NCBI GenBank assembly: GCA_907163375.1
Contig: CAJQUW010006771.1
Coordinates: forward strand, 62,001 to 126,000
Source: Prostheceraeus crozeri
Taxonomy: Eukaryota; Platyhelminthes; Polycladida; Euryleptidae
Direction of reading: 5' to 3'
DNA: 64,000 nucleotides
The notes under the pieces: model-generated
What the model saw: the letters and a program-made list of their open reading frames with translations, nothing else
Told to the model about the DNA's origin: nothing
Databases searched by the model: none
Translations under genes and position numbers: made by a program
Shown: piece by piece, positions 34,975 to 46,182 of the stretch
How positions within the stretch are numbered: position 1 is the stretch's first letter
How the letters are laid out: each line of letters begins with the position of its first letter

Positions 34975-35690
34975 CAGGTGAGAGCTTGAGACAAGGTTGA
35001 GTAAAAACTTGGGTTTGCCCCATGTTTTTCCACAAACTTTGGTCAAAACCCAAGACCCAAGCTCAAGGTTGAAAAGCTTGAGCTTTGAAAGCCAGGTTTT
35101 AGCATCTGTATCTTATTGAGCTGCTATGTCTTTCTATATAGGTATTCCTACTTACAGCAAGCGAAGAGCCGATCATAGATGTTATTGTTTGAATAAACCC
35201 TGTGCCATGAATATGATTCAAGTTGTGATGTCAGGGTAAACCACATGTTCGGTTGTGAAAAAACGCAAGTTATGCCAAATTACAATGCATTTCGCTTACC
35301 ACCAGTAGGCATGGTCACGTTCTGACCGGTGAGAGAGACCGTATCTTGTTTAACTTCGTTCAGTGGCAAACGGTTTACAGATGCAATGAACCATCCTTAA
35401 TACTCTGAAAAAAATGACGCGTTTGTGAATTAAAAGCTAGTGAAGATAGTAGTCAATTATGGACTTCTGTCTATGCTGCCGCACAATAATTGCATTAAGT
35501 CGTGCTTATATGCATGAAAACCAATCACATAATTGGTTGGTCGCATATTAAAGCATAGCAAAAAATTAGCCGAAAACAATGTTCAAAACTTGGGACAAGT
35601 TTATTTTCATGACCCAAGTTTTGGAACCTTGGGTAGAGAACCCAAGGCTAAGGTCCAACCTTGCTTGAGATTACAAACCTAGTTCCTATC
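34975..35690. mobile_element. possible non-autonomous element with CCCAAG/CTTGGG word arrays
   Basis: The zone 34975-35100 is rich in CTTGAG, ACTTGGG, CCCAAG and AAGGTTG, and the zone 35585-35690 repeats them in opposite orientation (CCAAGTTTTGG, CCTTGGG, CCAACCTTGCTTGAG). Outer ends CCAGGTGAGAGCTTGAG and (complement) CTAGGTTTGTAATCTCAAG are alike. No 8-bp duplication was found, so the exact borders are unsure. Confidence 0.45.
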
Positions 35691-35917
35691 AACAAACTAC
35701 CTTTCTGGCTGGCAAAACAATTCCAATGTGAAGTCGCATGTCAAATCAAAATCCACTGTCTAACTTCTAATTTGGAGTTAAGATGTCATTTGAAATAGGT
35801 TGAGTTATAAAGCAGAGTAGATACCTAAGAGAAATAAAGACACTTTAAAATAACTGCTTATTCCATTATGAGTCTCACGGTATTAATGATTTTCTCAATA
35901 GCCATGTAATAACGTTT

Positions 35918-37700
35918 TTGGCATGCATACTTTCCAACGGCATCGGTAAATTCTTTTGGCCCATACTCCGCTTGAACCTGAGGATTCTGACATGGCCAGC
36001 TAGCTCCATTTATTTCGATCTTCGCTGCTCTGACTATATACTTACTTTGGCTTTGACATTAATGGGTGGTGCATTGTACTCTTCTGACATCGTACCGGTA
36101 CTATATTCACAAATGGCAGGTTTACTAACCCCTAGCTTGGTTGCCGTCCACCATTTTTGCCGTGAAAGGCTCGTACTTTTTCATGACAAAAGCCCGAAGA
36201 ATCGCTGTGTTTTGATGTTGATCAACAACTGCTAGTCGGTGCTACGCAGTTGAAGGACTTGTCCGTTGCTCATGTTAAGAATCTGCGAGATCTTCAACAT
36301 CTTTTGGCTATAGACCGTGAATCGAAAAGCCAAAATACGCCCATTTCCTAAGCAAAATTTCGCTTTTTTCACGAATCACGACACGATTCGATTCCACTTA
36401 AAATGCCCCGATTCGCAGGTCCCTAAAGTAAGTCTGTTCGAAATGACCAAGACATATATAAATTCCTCCAATCCTTTTGAAATGCGACAGCTGACGCCTC
36501 TGGAAATCGTACCTGTGAAAGGCGAAGTTCTATTCCCGCACAGCCCGGGAATAACTATGCGACACATGCACACGTGATTAGTGTTTCTGTAAACTTGTCT
36601 TGACAATCTTAGTGATATGAGTGCGATATGCAAACTTAGATGTACAAGCAAGTTAATAATATTCGCATTTATCAAATGTTTCGTGAATGAGCGACACAGT
36701 GTAATTGACACTATATATTTGCTCCATTTCTCATCGTGATTCCATGCAAAGATAAATTGCACTCACTAAATTGTACTCAGAACACGCAGCAATGAGACTT
36801 TCACTTTCATAGGTACTCTGCCGTCCACGCGGTTGGGTCAAAGTCTATATTCACTGTCTTTGGATAGGCCTATGGCCTTTGGATAGATCGTATGGGCATA
36901 TACATGTACACTTGAAGCAATCATGGACGAGCTCGAATCGTGGCTTTAATTATTGCACAGTCCATATAAAGGCTTCTGAGAGGAATTTTTAGAAAATTCG
37001 AGGAATATTTTAAATATTAGCTGAATTTCCCTCCATCAGCTGTGACTTTCACGCTTGCAGCATGATCATTTCCCAACTGGTGAAAGCAGTTGATGATCAT
37101 CAAAATCAGGAACTCATATAGCTTTCAATCGCTTTCAATGTATTCACGTTACATTCTCAGATAGAGTGAGACTCTAATGAAATGCGAGTTATTTATCGCG
37201 GAACTATCAAAACTTACAGATAATGATAATGAGCTGCTGATTCATAAAAAGACTTTATTTGAGGCTACTTTTAAAGAAAAATAAGTAAAAGTAGACAGCA
37301 TTATTTTTTTCAAAACCATGTCAAGCGGATTACTTAGCCGCAAATTTAACAAAATAAATGACGTAAGATTTTCTTCCTATCGTTGTGACAGATGATGAGA
37401 GCAGATTAAAACATCAAAGAAGTCTGCGAAATGAGCTTGTTAGAAAGTGTAAGGAATAAGGAGAAGAACTTGGTGGGGTTTACATTAAATTGCTCCAATG
37501 CTCCGAGATATATTGCCTTCTATATTCATATTTGCTTGAGCGAATCTGTCACAATCACATATTTTGCAGCGCTCAGCCTTTTCGAAATCGCATGAATTAT
37601 TCAGTAATTTTGTGGTTACTTTTGTAATTCGAATGATGATGTGTGAGTACTTGCATTGAAATCAAATCAAATGAATCAATGAAATTTCCATACCAAAGAT
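35918..37700. other. gene-free stretch
   Basis: Open frames of 105-128 codons on opposite strands at 35.9-36.8 kb have no motif. A GATTC/GAATCG word cluster ending CAGGTCCCTAA near 36427 resembles a hAT terminus; a similar cluster lies at 34320-34380, but no target duplication connects them. Confidence 0.4.
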
Positions 37701-37704
37701 GTGC

Positions 37705-37775
37705 GCCTGGCAGAATTTCAACCTTCGACCCTCGCTAGGCTATCTAAACATGTCGCTCTGACAAACTGAGGCTGG
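37705..37775 (-). repeat. tRNA-like sequence, probable SINE remnant
   Basis: Read on the minus strand, CCTCAGTTTGTCAGAGCG resembles a tRNA D-arm and A box. About 30 bases later AAGGTTGAAATTC resembles a degenerate B box and T-arm. The spacing fits an RNA polymerase III internal promoter, but no good acceptor stem is seen. More likely a tRNA-derived SINE head or pseudogene than a working tRNA. Confidence 0.35.
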
Positions 37776-40500
37776 TGATAATTTCAACTGACCTTAGTAC
37801 GGCAGAATTTTTGAAATCTGTGGCTTAAACCAAGTGCAACGAGGAGTTCTTTAATGTACGTTGTAAATGCAAACAATGTGAATGTGCACAATAAAGCAAT
37901 GTCCATTGAAACATCAGAGTTAAGGACTCCGACATAGGGTTTTAGAAGAACATGTTTATGTTCCGGTATTTGCGGGAAGGTTTGTAATTGTGCAAGTTTT
38001 CCTCTGATGTCTGACCGTGTTCGCAGATCTGGTTTGAATTTTCTTAATGTCTTTCTTAACCTCTGCATCATTTGGTTCCATGCCGGTTACCACGCAGTGG
38101 TCAATTAAGTCTGCCAAGTTGTTCCACTTCGCGACGTTTTCATTCATTTTTCCCATCGCTTTGTTTGCAGTACACAGACAGAATGAGGATTTCTTAATCC
38201 TCTATGTATTATTGATATACATGAGTACATTAAGTGTGCTCATTCAGAGGCGCATTTCATATTTGACTTCTTTTTTATGGCAATTATATTACATCATCTT
38301 TGAACATTTGAATGGTGTATTCTAGTAATTCTTTAAAGGTGAATTACAATTTCTGTACTTATGAATGTTATTTATGATTTTCGTTCAACGAATAAAACAC
38401 ATTTATATTCCATTTCATTCTACTTACATCTTGATGAAATATGCACGATTCCCACAAGATTCCTATCCCATAAAGCGATCATTATTCAATCCGTTTATCA
38501 AACGTCAGCTTCATAGCAATTAGTCTTTTGATAATTAGCAATAACGTGTCTTTATTCAAAGAAAATTGAAATCATACAAAACATTTAAGATCACAATAAT
38601 GGCAATAAGCACAAGGGACATGGAAAAGTAATTCACATAGTATCAAATGCCATTAATCTTATTATACAAAAGTGTACAATACGGAATAAATGATGATAAT
38701 CTTCTGTTTGTTCTAATGACAGGTAAACGTAGATGACAAAAGCTTCTCACAGTCTCAGAACACAAAAAATGCAAAGGACTACAAGGTTGCATCAGTTTCT
38801 TAAATTCTTTTAAAGCTCTGTTATCACGTCTTACAGACAAAGGAGTAAAAATGCAGTACAACGGCAAGATTTTCCACAAATTATCCTGTGTGAGAGTTAA
38901 CGAATTTTCTCAAGTTTGTCGTTGTCTTTCTTCGTGATGCCTCATGATGAACTCAAGAAAGCTCTGAATATACAGATTATAGATCACAATGAGATCTTCC
39001 TTGGATATTCGGCTTCTTAAGAGGACCAGAATGTTGACACGACACGCGCAAGTCTACATATTTGAGCAACGTGCTCACTCCATGAGAGATTGCAGGACTA
39101 AGATTACTTTCAATTTTTCTAGGCCTGTTATCAAAATTGGAAGTGTTTTCAACAAATGATAAAGCACGAAAGAAACGTCGCTTTTTAAAAATTTTGCGAT
39201 TATGTTTTTCAAATATATGTGATGTAATATATTAATAATATAAGTAATATAAATAATATTTCAATAATAAAATTTCATTGCGCAAATTTTATCGTTTGAG
39301 AAAATTGCTAGCGCATCATCGTCTTGGCATATTAGCCTAAAGCAGGGTTGAAACCGGTCGCCGGTTTGGCCCCGTCCGCAAATTTTGAGGACCGGTCAGC
39401 ACCCATGTCGACGTTGAAGACAATTCAGTCTAGAATGGTCAACTTAAAATAGCATAGAATAGATTGTGTAGTCAATCATTACAGCATTAAAAGCACATAG
39501 AGATAACATAATTTGAGAGTATTTACGTGTCTGCTTTGTAATATAAATATTGCGAACTTTTCTTTAAACAGTTAAAGAAATGACTGCTGGCAACTTATGC
39601 ATGTAGTTCAAACCCTACCTCATCACTGACCGGTGATGAAACCACCCGAACACTTAACAGTGGATCGTGGATAATTGTTTGATAAATGAAATTTTGATTT
39701 ACGTAGGTACAGCAACACTCCCACTCGATCTTGAGACGCTCATTGAAATGAAAAAATTATGACACTTTTGTGGCGAGCTCTTTTTCCAGACTCTTATGCG
39801 TCAGCTCGCGGTCATCAATGCAAACTCAAAAGATTTGAATTTAAACAGCAGTGGAGAGAGTTCTCAATTGACGTTGCAAATCTCTAGAATTCCCTCACAA
39901 TTGTGAAGAAGTAAAAATCACTTTTGTAACTATCACTTGTATCACTTTTGTAATCACTGTGACTAGCTTGCCAGCTTCATGAGCACCAAGAAATCCTTCT
40001 TCTTGGTACGACTGAGTTGAGGCAATATATACTTTTCCTGGTTTTTGAAAATGTGATCTGCATCAGATAAGTGCTGAAAATGATGCTACCTTATAAGTTC
40101 CATGTTTCAAAATCCGAAAGGTAGTATATGCAGTTCCTTCATACCTGTCATCATGCTCATAAGATAGCATCTAAGTGAATGATTAATTATAAATTTATTG
40201 ATCATTTAGCAAAAAAACTTTTCAAGACACAAGCGCATGATATTTCATATTTTATTGAAGACGAAATGTCAAATCAATTGTCATGAGTCTATTGCAGGCG
40301 TTAGCAAGTAGTAAAAATTGCAATGAGGTCTTACAACTGACAAGAGACATAAAATTTCGGAAAAACCAAAAAGCCCTGCCATTCTACAGAACTGACTAAC
40401 TTCGCCATCTTCTGCCATTTTTTTAAATATTCATAGTACGCTACTGCTAAAACTAATCTGGAGTACCGTTTCATGATCAACAAGCCAATTGATTAGCGAT
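37776..40500. other. gene-free stretch with a hAT-like end
   Basis: No coding region supported. At 39344-39412 the sequence CAGGGTTGAAACCGGTCGCC, followed by GGCCCCGTCCG and GGACCGGTC, resembles a hAT terminus and the island at 11615-11708. No second end with a matching duplication was found. Confidence 0.45.
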
Positions 40501-40504
40501 TCAA

Positions 40505-40650
40505 GAATCTGCGCGTCTGCCGAGTTCTAACGGTTTCCTCTTCTTGTCAGACAGGATCAGTGAAAACGTATGTAAGTCCGAAGGGATGGAGATTGAAGTT
40601 GTCGGCAAAATGAGATTTTCTATATTTTCTCAGATTGATTGCTCCATGCA
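40505..40650. repeat. foldback family F, partial copy
   Basis: The stretch begins TCTGCGCGTCTGCCGAGTTC and is followed by CCTCTTCTTGTCAGACAGGA, then GGAGATTGAAGTT..GGCAAAATGAGATTTTC. It matches the arm sequence of the copies at 43.5 and 61.1 kb. Only one arm is evident here. Confidence 0.65.
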
Positions 40651-40973
40651 GAAGTTCGTAGATGAGGTCGGGCTGGTTGTCTAATTAATGTTAATAGAAA
40701 TAGTAATAATTCGTTCACATTTCATCCATTTTACAAAAGCCTCAAGCGGCTAAACACAATCTACAATCAATAGACCTATTGCAAAAAAAGAGAGTTTTCA
40801 AAAGCTTTTATAGAAATGCAGGTGAGGATGCTAAGCGAATTTTTATTGTGCGGCAACTTGTTCCATACCATGTCTCCGAAAACAGAAAATGTTCTATCAC
40901 CATGTGTCACATTCGACGTTCTTACTTGAGATACAGACAAGTCATCCTGATGTCTAAGACCAGATCGAAATGA

Positions 40974-43540
40974 TTGACAGACGGTTGTAGGTTGCCTGCT
41001 TTTTGGTTGTAGTCAAGATTATCTATGATGTTGATTATTTACTACAAGCAAGCTTACTACATAAAAAGCACGTAATAGATCCAAATGTGCTATTTAACGC
41101 AGGCGGTTTTGTAACATTTGGAGCAGCGTTCGTGCGTCCTATTTATATTCCGAGAATCCGTGCAGGATACCTTATACAGTGAGCAGATTAGATTTCGCTC
41201 ACGATTGTCATGCGAAGATGTTGCTGTCAGATGTTCTTGTAATGCATTTAAATAATTTCTATTCAGGTAAAGTTTTCGAGCAAGACAGCATGACTTCGTT
41301 GTCAGCTCTCCGAGATGTGAAATCTAGTTTGTGAATGATATTTTTTCCAGTTTTCAGAGTAAAAATTTTTCCAGTTTCCACGGCTGAGTGTGAACGTTGC
41401 TTCAGTTGCTTCAGTTATGAGGATACAAAATACAATCCTAGAAGTGCCAACCGCTTTTCAATAAGATTTGAATACAAAAATGCATTTAAGTTTATTTCAT
41501 ACATTGCGAGTTGACACAATATGCTGTCAGACTGAGATCAATTGTGACAGAAATAATGGGTAAAATACATTGAAAAGAGAGCCGACAAGAACACCCCAGT
41601 AAAAATTTTCTGCTTCACACCCTGTAGCGAAGCGTTGTGCATCAGATTGTAAATTTTCATTTTATTACGTTTTCGGTTGACAAGTTGCTTTCCTAGCTGT
41701 AATTAATCTGATTGTCAACCGATCAACAAAACACAGAAATTACTGAACCTTGAATATCATGTCTGATATCCTCTGCCTCTCCTTCTAGAAAGGACATATA
41801 CCAAGTAGATATATTTCAAAATTCATACTATTCGATCATTTTCTCTTAAATAAGTTGTGTTTTCTTCTGTTTCTCATCATTGATTGCTTATCTCCAGACT
41901 TAGATAATCTTATTTTCCAATTCTCTTGTTTTCCTTTCCTTTATCCAGAGGGTACGCCCTACGTCTCTCTCACTCCACTTTCAAGTCTCCTTGAATAGAT
42001 CCACGAGGGCGTGTTGCTTACTGTTAAAGATTGAAACTATTTTCTGCTTGATTGCTATCATCTCTGGTCATTCAAGTGAACAACAGGGTCTCGTAGCTCC
42101 TTAGTGGGAAAGCAGTTTCCCTCTTCCCAACTCTTCTGCGCTTCTTCCTATTCGCTTGACGGATTTATTTTAATCAAAATTCCGCCGTATGAAGTGTCAT
42201 CGCTCCTTTGATCTTTCATGCGCTCAACCTTCTCACAACCGCTTTTGAGTAAGGAATGAGCAAAGTAATGATTGGCCGACTGATCATTGGTTATTGGGAA
42301 GACTCAAACTTTATCGTAAAGGATGAGGTGATGGAATTTCTAAGAAAGTAAGATAATATGTGGACCAATACCGAGGTCCGCGTACCGTGTGAGGCATTGA
42401 GATTCAGGTGAGCACTTCAAATTCAAACTCTTAAAAATTTTTTGCACTTATTCTACTTAATAAGGAAGTATTCCAATAATGATTTTTATTCCATTTTCAA
42501 AATTGAATAAATTTTTTGAATTTTTCATTAATTTCAATTTTAAATTGAATTATTTTTATTCAACCTTTTCAAACAATTCCTCTTTTTTGATACCATTAGA
42601 TCAATCTCCCTTATCAATGCGCACCCACCTCCCACACGCCATGTGCAAAACGTAGTCTACGATAGATGCTAACGATTCTTGAAGGCTCTTGAGTTCCCGG
42701 AGCTCCCTGTCGCATGCCCAGTCAGTGTGATCAGATGTCCAAGTTTGGTAGTGAAAAATTTGAAATAATTTGCTGTGCCTATTAGCGGAACTAGGAAATT
42801 GGTTCCTCTAACTTCACAACGGAACCACGTACAGTGTATATCTGTAAACTTGAATTCATAGAGTACCTACTATATGCTTGAATTTCTCAAACAAGACTGC
42901 GAATTTGTGAAATCTTATCCCTGATTCGTAATCAAAGGCTGAAATTGATGAAGTGAAAGTTGATTCGAATAGAATCTCGCAATAATAAATAAAGGTTCTG
43001 TCCGGTGGTTCCCCCAACTTCACACACGTGAAAAATGCCAATTATTGTATAGTTCAGGGTACGGTATAACAGTAACCCAATAGTAGAATGGTATGCAATT
43101 ATTGATTAGATGACAAATTATTGGAAAACAAGTGTAGATCTACACATATACAAGTGATACACTGTTTCAAGGATGAATATGTGCATGTGGTTACAATCCA
43201 TTGTTGTGCAAGCGTGAAAGTAACGAGCCAGGCAACTTATAATAGAGTAGGCCTCCAAATTAAAAAAAGTACTGGAAATGACAAAAGGATACAGCAAAAA
43301 GTCGCATACTAAAAGCAAAGATTCCATGACGATGCTGCTCCTGGAAACAAGGTATTCTAAAAATGGTTGCCAAACAGCGATCAGTTGTGACGTGTCCTAT
43401 TAGAATTGGTTCGAAACATTTGGTTATCTTGTGCTCAGCTGTGGTCTCAAATCACCACAATCCGGCCGCCACCACGATTTTGTGCGGGAATAGAGGCCTA
43501 AAATGAGACCTTCACGGAATGATGTCCACCTTATGCCTGC
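40974..43540. other. gene-free stretch
   Basis: Nothing coding recognised. A small inverted pair (CGGTTGACAA / TTGTCAACCG) lies near 41675-41725. Confidence 0.5.
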
Positions 43541-43541
43541 T

Positions 43542-44105
43542 GCGAATCTGTGCGTCTGCCAAGTTCTACCCGATTCCTCCTCTTATCACACAAGATGAAA
43601 GACACATAATCAGACTGTTTAAGCGCTCCAGTTACGAAAACTGAACGAGCTGTCTAATTCTGTGATCAAAGAGAGCACTTTCAAATCCAATTGGAAGCAG
43701 GTTAATTTCTTCTGTAAAATGACAATTTTCCGTGTTTTCTCTGTTTTCTTCCGCTGATGTTATGCCTCTGATCAGTGATGGTTACAGCATTTGAGTATTT
43801 TTTTAGCTAAAATACAATTAAAATGATGTGTTTGCCGATATTAGGATGTTTACCAATTCAAATTATGTTTAGCTTCGTAGATGAAAGTTCATGAACACGT
43901 GTTTGCATGTCCTGAAGACATTCCATGCCAAAAATCATGGCTCTAGACTTAGTGCATTTCTCCGTTTAATAGAGAAAATGCAGAAAAACACCATCTTTAC
44001 GAGAAAACTTCAATCTGCTTTCCATTGAAATTGCATGTGCTTTCCTTGATCGTGTCTGTGAAGAAGAGGATCTGGGTGGAACTCGACAGGCATCAATCTG
44101 TGAAA
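43542..44105. repeat. foldback family F, copy 2
   Basis: Inverted arms of about 200 bases. The left starts GAATCTGTGCGTCTGCC AAG, the right (complement) CAGATTGATGCCTGTCGAG. Both continue with GTTCYACCC.GATYCTCYTCTT, then a CAATGGAARGCAG block and a TTTTCYSTGTTTTCTCT block. The centre contains GACATTCCATGCCAAAAATC, shared with the copy at 61.1 kb. No coding frame. Arms are diverged, so this copy is old. Confidence 0.7.
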
Positions 44106-44699
44106 GTCTAATTTTCGGCTCCATGCAGAGAATCGTGCCGGCGACCGGACTACAAGACACGCAGACTTATAGACGTTCAAACTCTCATTAGCTAGAGCTG
44201 GAAATCTCCTTCACAGATTCTCAGAATTTTCTACAGCAGCTCAAATCATAAATATTCTAAGAACTCCAATTATCCTAATTGCCTATTATTTATTAAACAT
44301 TTTCCTGTATCCTGTACTTGTACATCGCATATCAGCGTTGGTCATAATTCGTTACAATCATTAGCGTAACAAAACTTTTAGGCAGCGAAGGATAAGTTAC
44401 TTTTGACAACTATATTGAACCTAGCATCTTCCGTCACTTCCATTTGAGTCAATTATTACGCTATTTTGCCAGCATCTCATAATTAACGTCTCAAATGAAA
44501 CAGGAGAACATGAGGCACTGCTCACTAAAACGAAGCTTTCGAACGTTTAAAAAAATATCCAGCAAGGGCAGGATGTCAAATTTATATCTCGTCAGTGGCA
44601 GGTTGATGACACATACAAGACATATTCACTAACATGGACAACATGGACCAGGGATCTGGGTTGGATAGTGTCTCAGAGTACTTCCTCTCGACCGTGTGG

Positions 44700-45660
44700 T
44701 TTGAAGTTATGAAAATCTGGAGATGCATCACATTTGTCTGTGATAGAGGCCTAAGAATCAGTATTTTGCGTGGTTTACGGCAACGCTATGTGCCATATCT
44801 CGACTACTTCAATCTTTATAACAAGACCATCTTTCATGAGTTAAATGAAATGGTTGGATTGAAAGTCGATGGAATTAATGTTAATAATATCCGCTACGCC
44901 GATGACAGTGTATTGATGGCGACATCAGATGAAGAACTTCAAGCACTTTTAGACAAAGTTTTGGAGGCAAGCGCGAAAATGGGACTTAAGATCGATTGCG
45001 AAAAAAACCAAATCAATGGTCATCTCCAACTATGCTGAGAGGCCGCAATGTAACCTGCGAATTGACAATCTGATTATCGAAGAAAAGAGAGCTTTAACGA
45101 CCTCGGAAGCCTGATAACATCATATGCAAAATTTAAAACGGCGATCAGAAAGCGAATATCTATGGCGAAGGCAAGCTTCACCACATGCGCGCTATCTTTT
45201 CCAACCGAAACCTGCACATGAAGCTCAAGACTAGGCTGTTCAAGTGCTACATATGGTCGATCTTGATGTACAGATGTGAAGCTTGGACAACAACTAATGA
45301 ACTTGAGCACAACATCGAAGCAGCAGAAATGTGGTTCCTCAGGCGAATTCTTCGTATATCGCATTTGGATAGGGTGACCAACAACGACGTCTTAAGAAGA
45401 TCTGCAGTAGGAAGGGCGCTGATGGAGGTCATTGCGAGAAGACAACTCAGTGTCCTCGGCCATGTCATTAGAAAAGGTCGCGTCGAGGGAGGACGAGTGA
45501 GAGACTAGACAAGGTGCTACATATCTCGACTGGTTCAAAAAAACAACAAAAATGAAATCTACCGCTGCTATCTTCAGCTACGCTCGCGACCGTTTTCGTT
45601 GAGGAACCATGACCGACATCTGGGCATAGGCAAGGCGACTTTTGTCTGCTAAGTTAGATC
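44700..45660 (+). pseudogene. non-LTR retrotransposon reverse transcriptase, C-terminal fragment
   Basis: The open frame 44634-45038 contains GLRQRYVPYLDYFNLYNK, a degraded version of the usual GLRQGCVLSPxLFNLY motif, and IRYADDSVLMATSDEELQALL with catalytic YADD at codons 88-91. After several stops a frame resumes at about 45185-45508 with the thumb and C-terminal region: LKTRLFKCYIWSILMYRCEAW, then EAAEMWFLRRILRISHLDRVTNNDVLRR and RRQLSVLGHVIRKGR. These are hallmarks of a widespread metazoan endonuclease-RT retroelement whose C-terminus reads LGHVxRK. Fingers and endonuclease are missing; multiple stops make it dead. It is a different lineage from the copy at 17-18.9 kb. Confidence 0.85.
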
Positions 45661-45877
45661 ATACAGGAAATTCTACTATGACGCAAAAGAAATTCTATTT
45701 CGCATTATTAGGGCCAATAGACCATCACTAGATTAGAAACAGTTAGAGGAAGTCCATGATTTCATAATAGTTCATATCGTCACTATACATCAGTGAGGGT
45801 TCCTCCTGTTATACTGTTCGATGGAAACTATTTTCTGTTTTATAGCATTGAAAATCGAATATTGTGCTATTCAACTC

Positions 45878-46173
45878 GGCACTACTGCAGTTTAGTGCAC
45901 CCTTTATGAAAGAGACGGAAACGCGCCTACTGCAGTTTAGTGCACCAGGCGCATTACAACGGCGCATTATCCCGCAAACGATGACTACGCACATTACACC
46001 GAAGCGCGCGCTCGGTGTAATGTGCGAAGACGAAGACACACGAAGACACAAAGACACTCATTTATAACTATAGGGAAGAACGAACGGCATTCATTATGTT
46101 GATTAAATTTTCAGACATATGCATAGTTGTTTTCTCACGTGCATTTTAGGGTGCACTAAACTGCAGTAGTGCC
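45878..46173. mobile_element. MITE copy 2 (GGCACTACTGCAG termini)
   Basis: A 296-bp copy of the same family as 2125-2406, about 90% identical by eye. It has the same TIR, the same internal TIR-like repeat, the same GC-rich palindrome and the same GAACGAACGGCATTCATT block. An exact 9-bp direct repeat, ATTCAACTC, flanks it at 45869-45877 and 46174-46182, which fixes the borders. Compared with copy 1 it has one fewer GAAGAC unit and an extra TTTCAGACATATGCATAG-type stretch near the right end. No coding capacity. Confidence 0.93.
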
Positions 46174-46182
46174 ATTCAACTC

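Noticed and set aside
34308..36427. 2.1 kb hAT-like element between GATTC-word clusters
   Set aside because: Ends GGACTTGTGAA and (complement) GGGACCTGCGAA are alike, but no target duplication was found and the 35 kb array lies within; too weak to call.
35918..36762. 105- and 128-codon frames on opposite strands
   Set aside because: They overlap a GATTC-word cluster and contain no motif; likely chance.
37705..37775. functional tRNA gene
   Set aside because: Degenerate B box and no acceptor stem pairing; better read as a SINE remnant.
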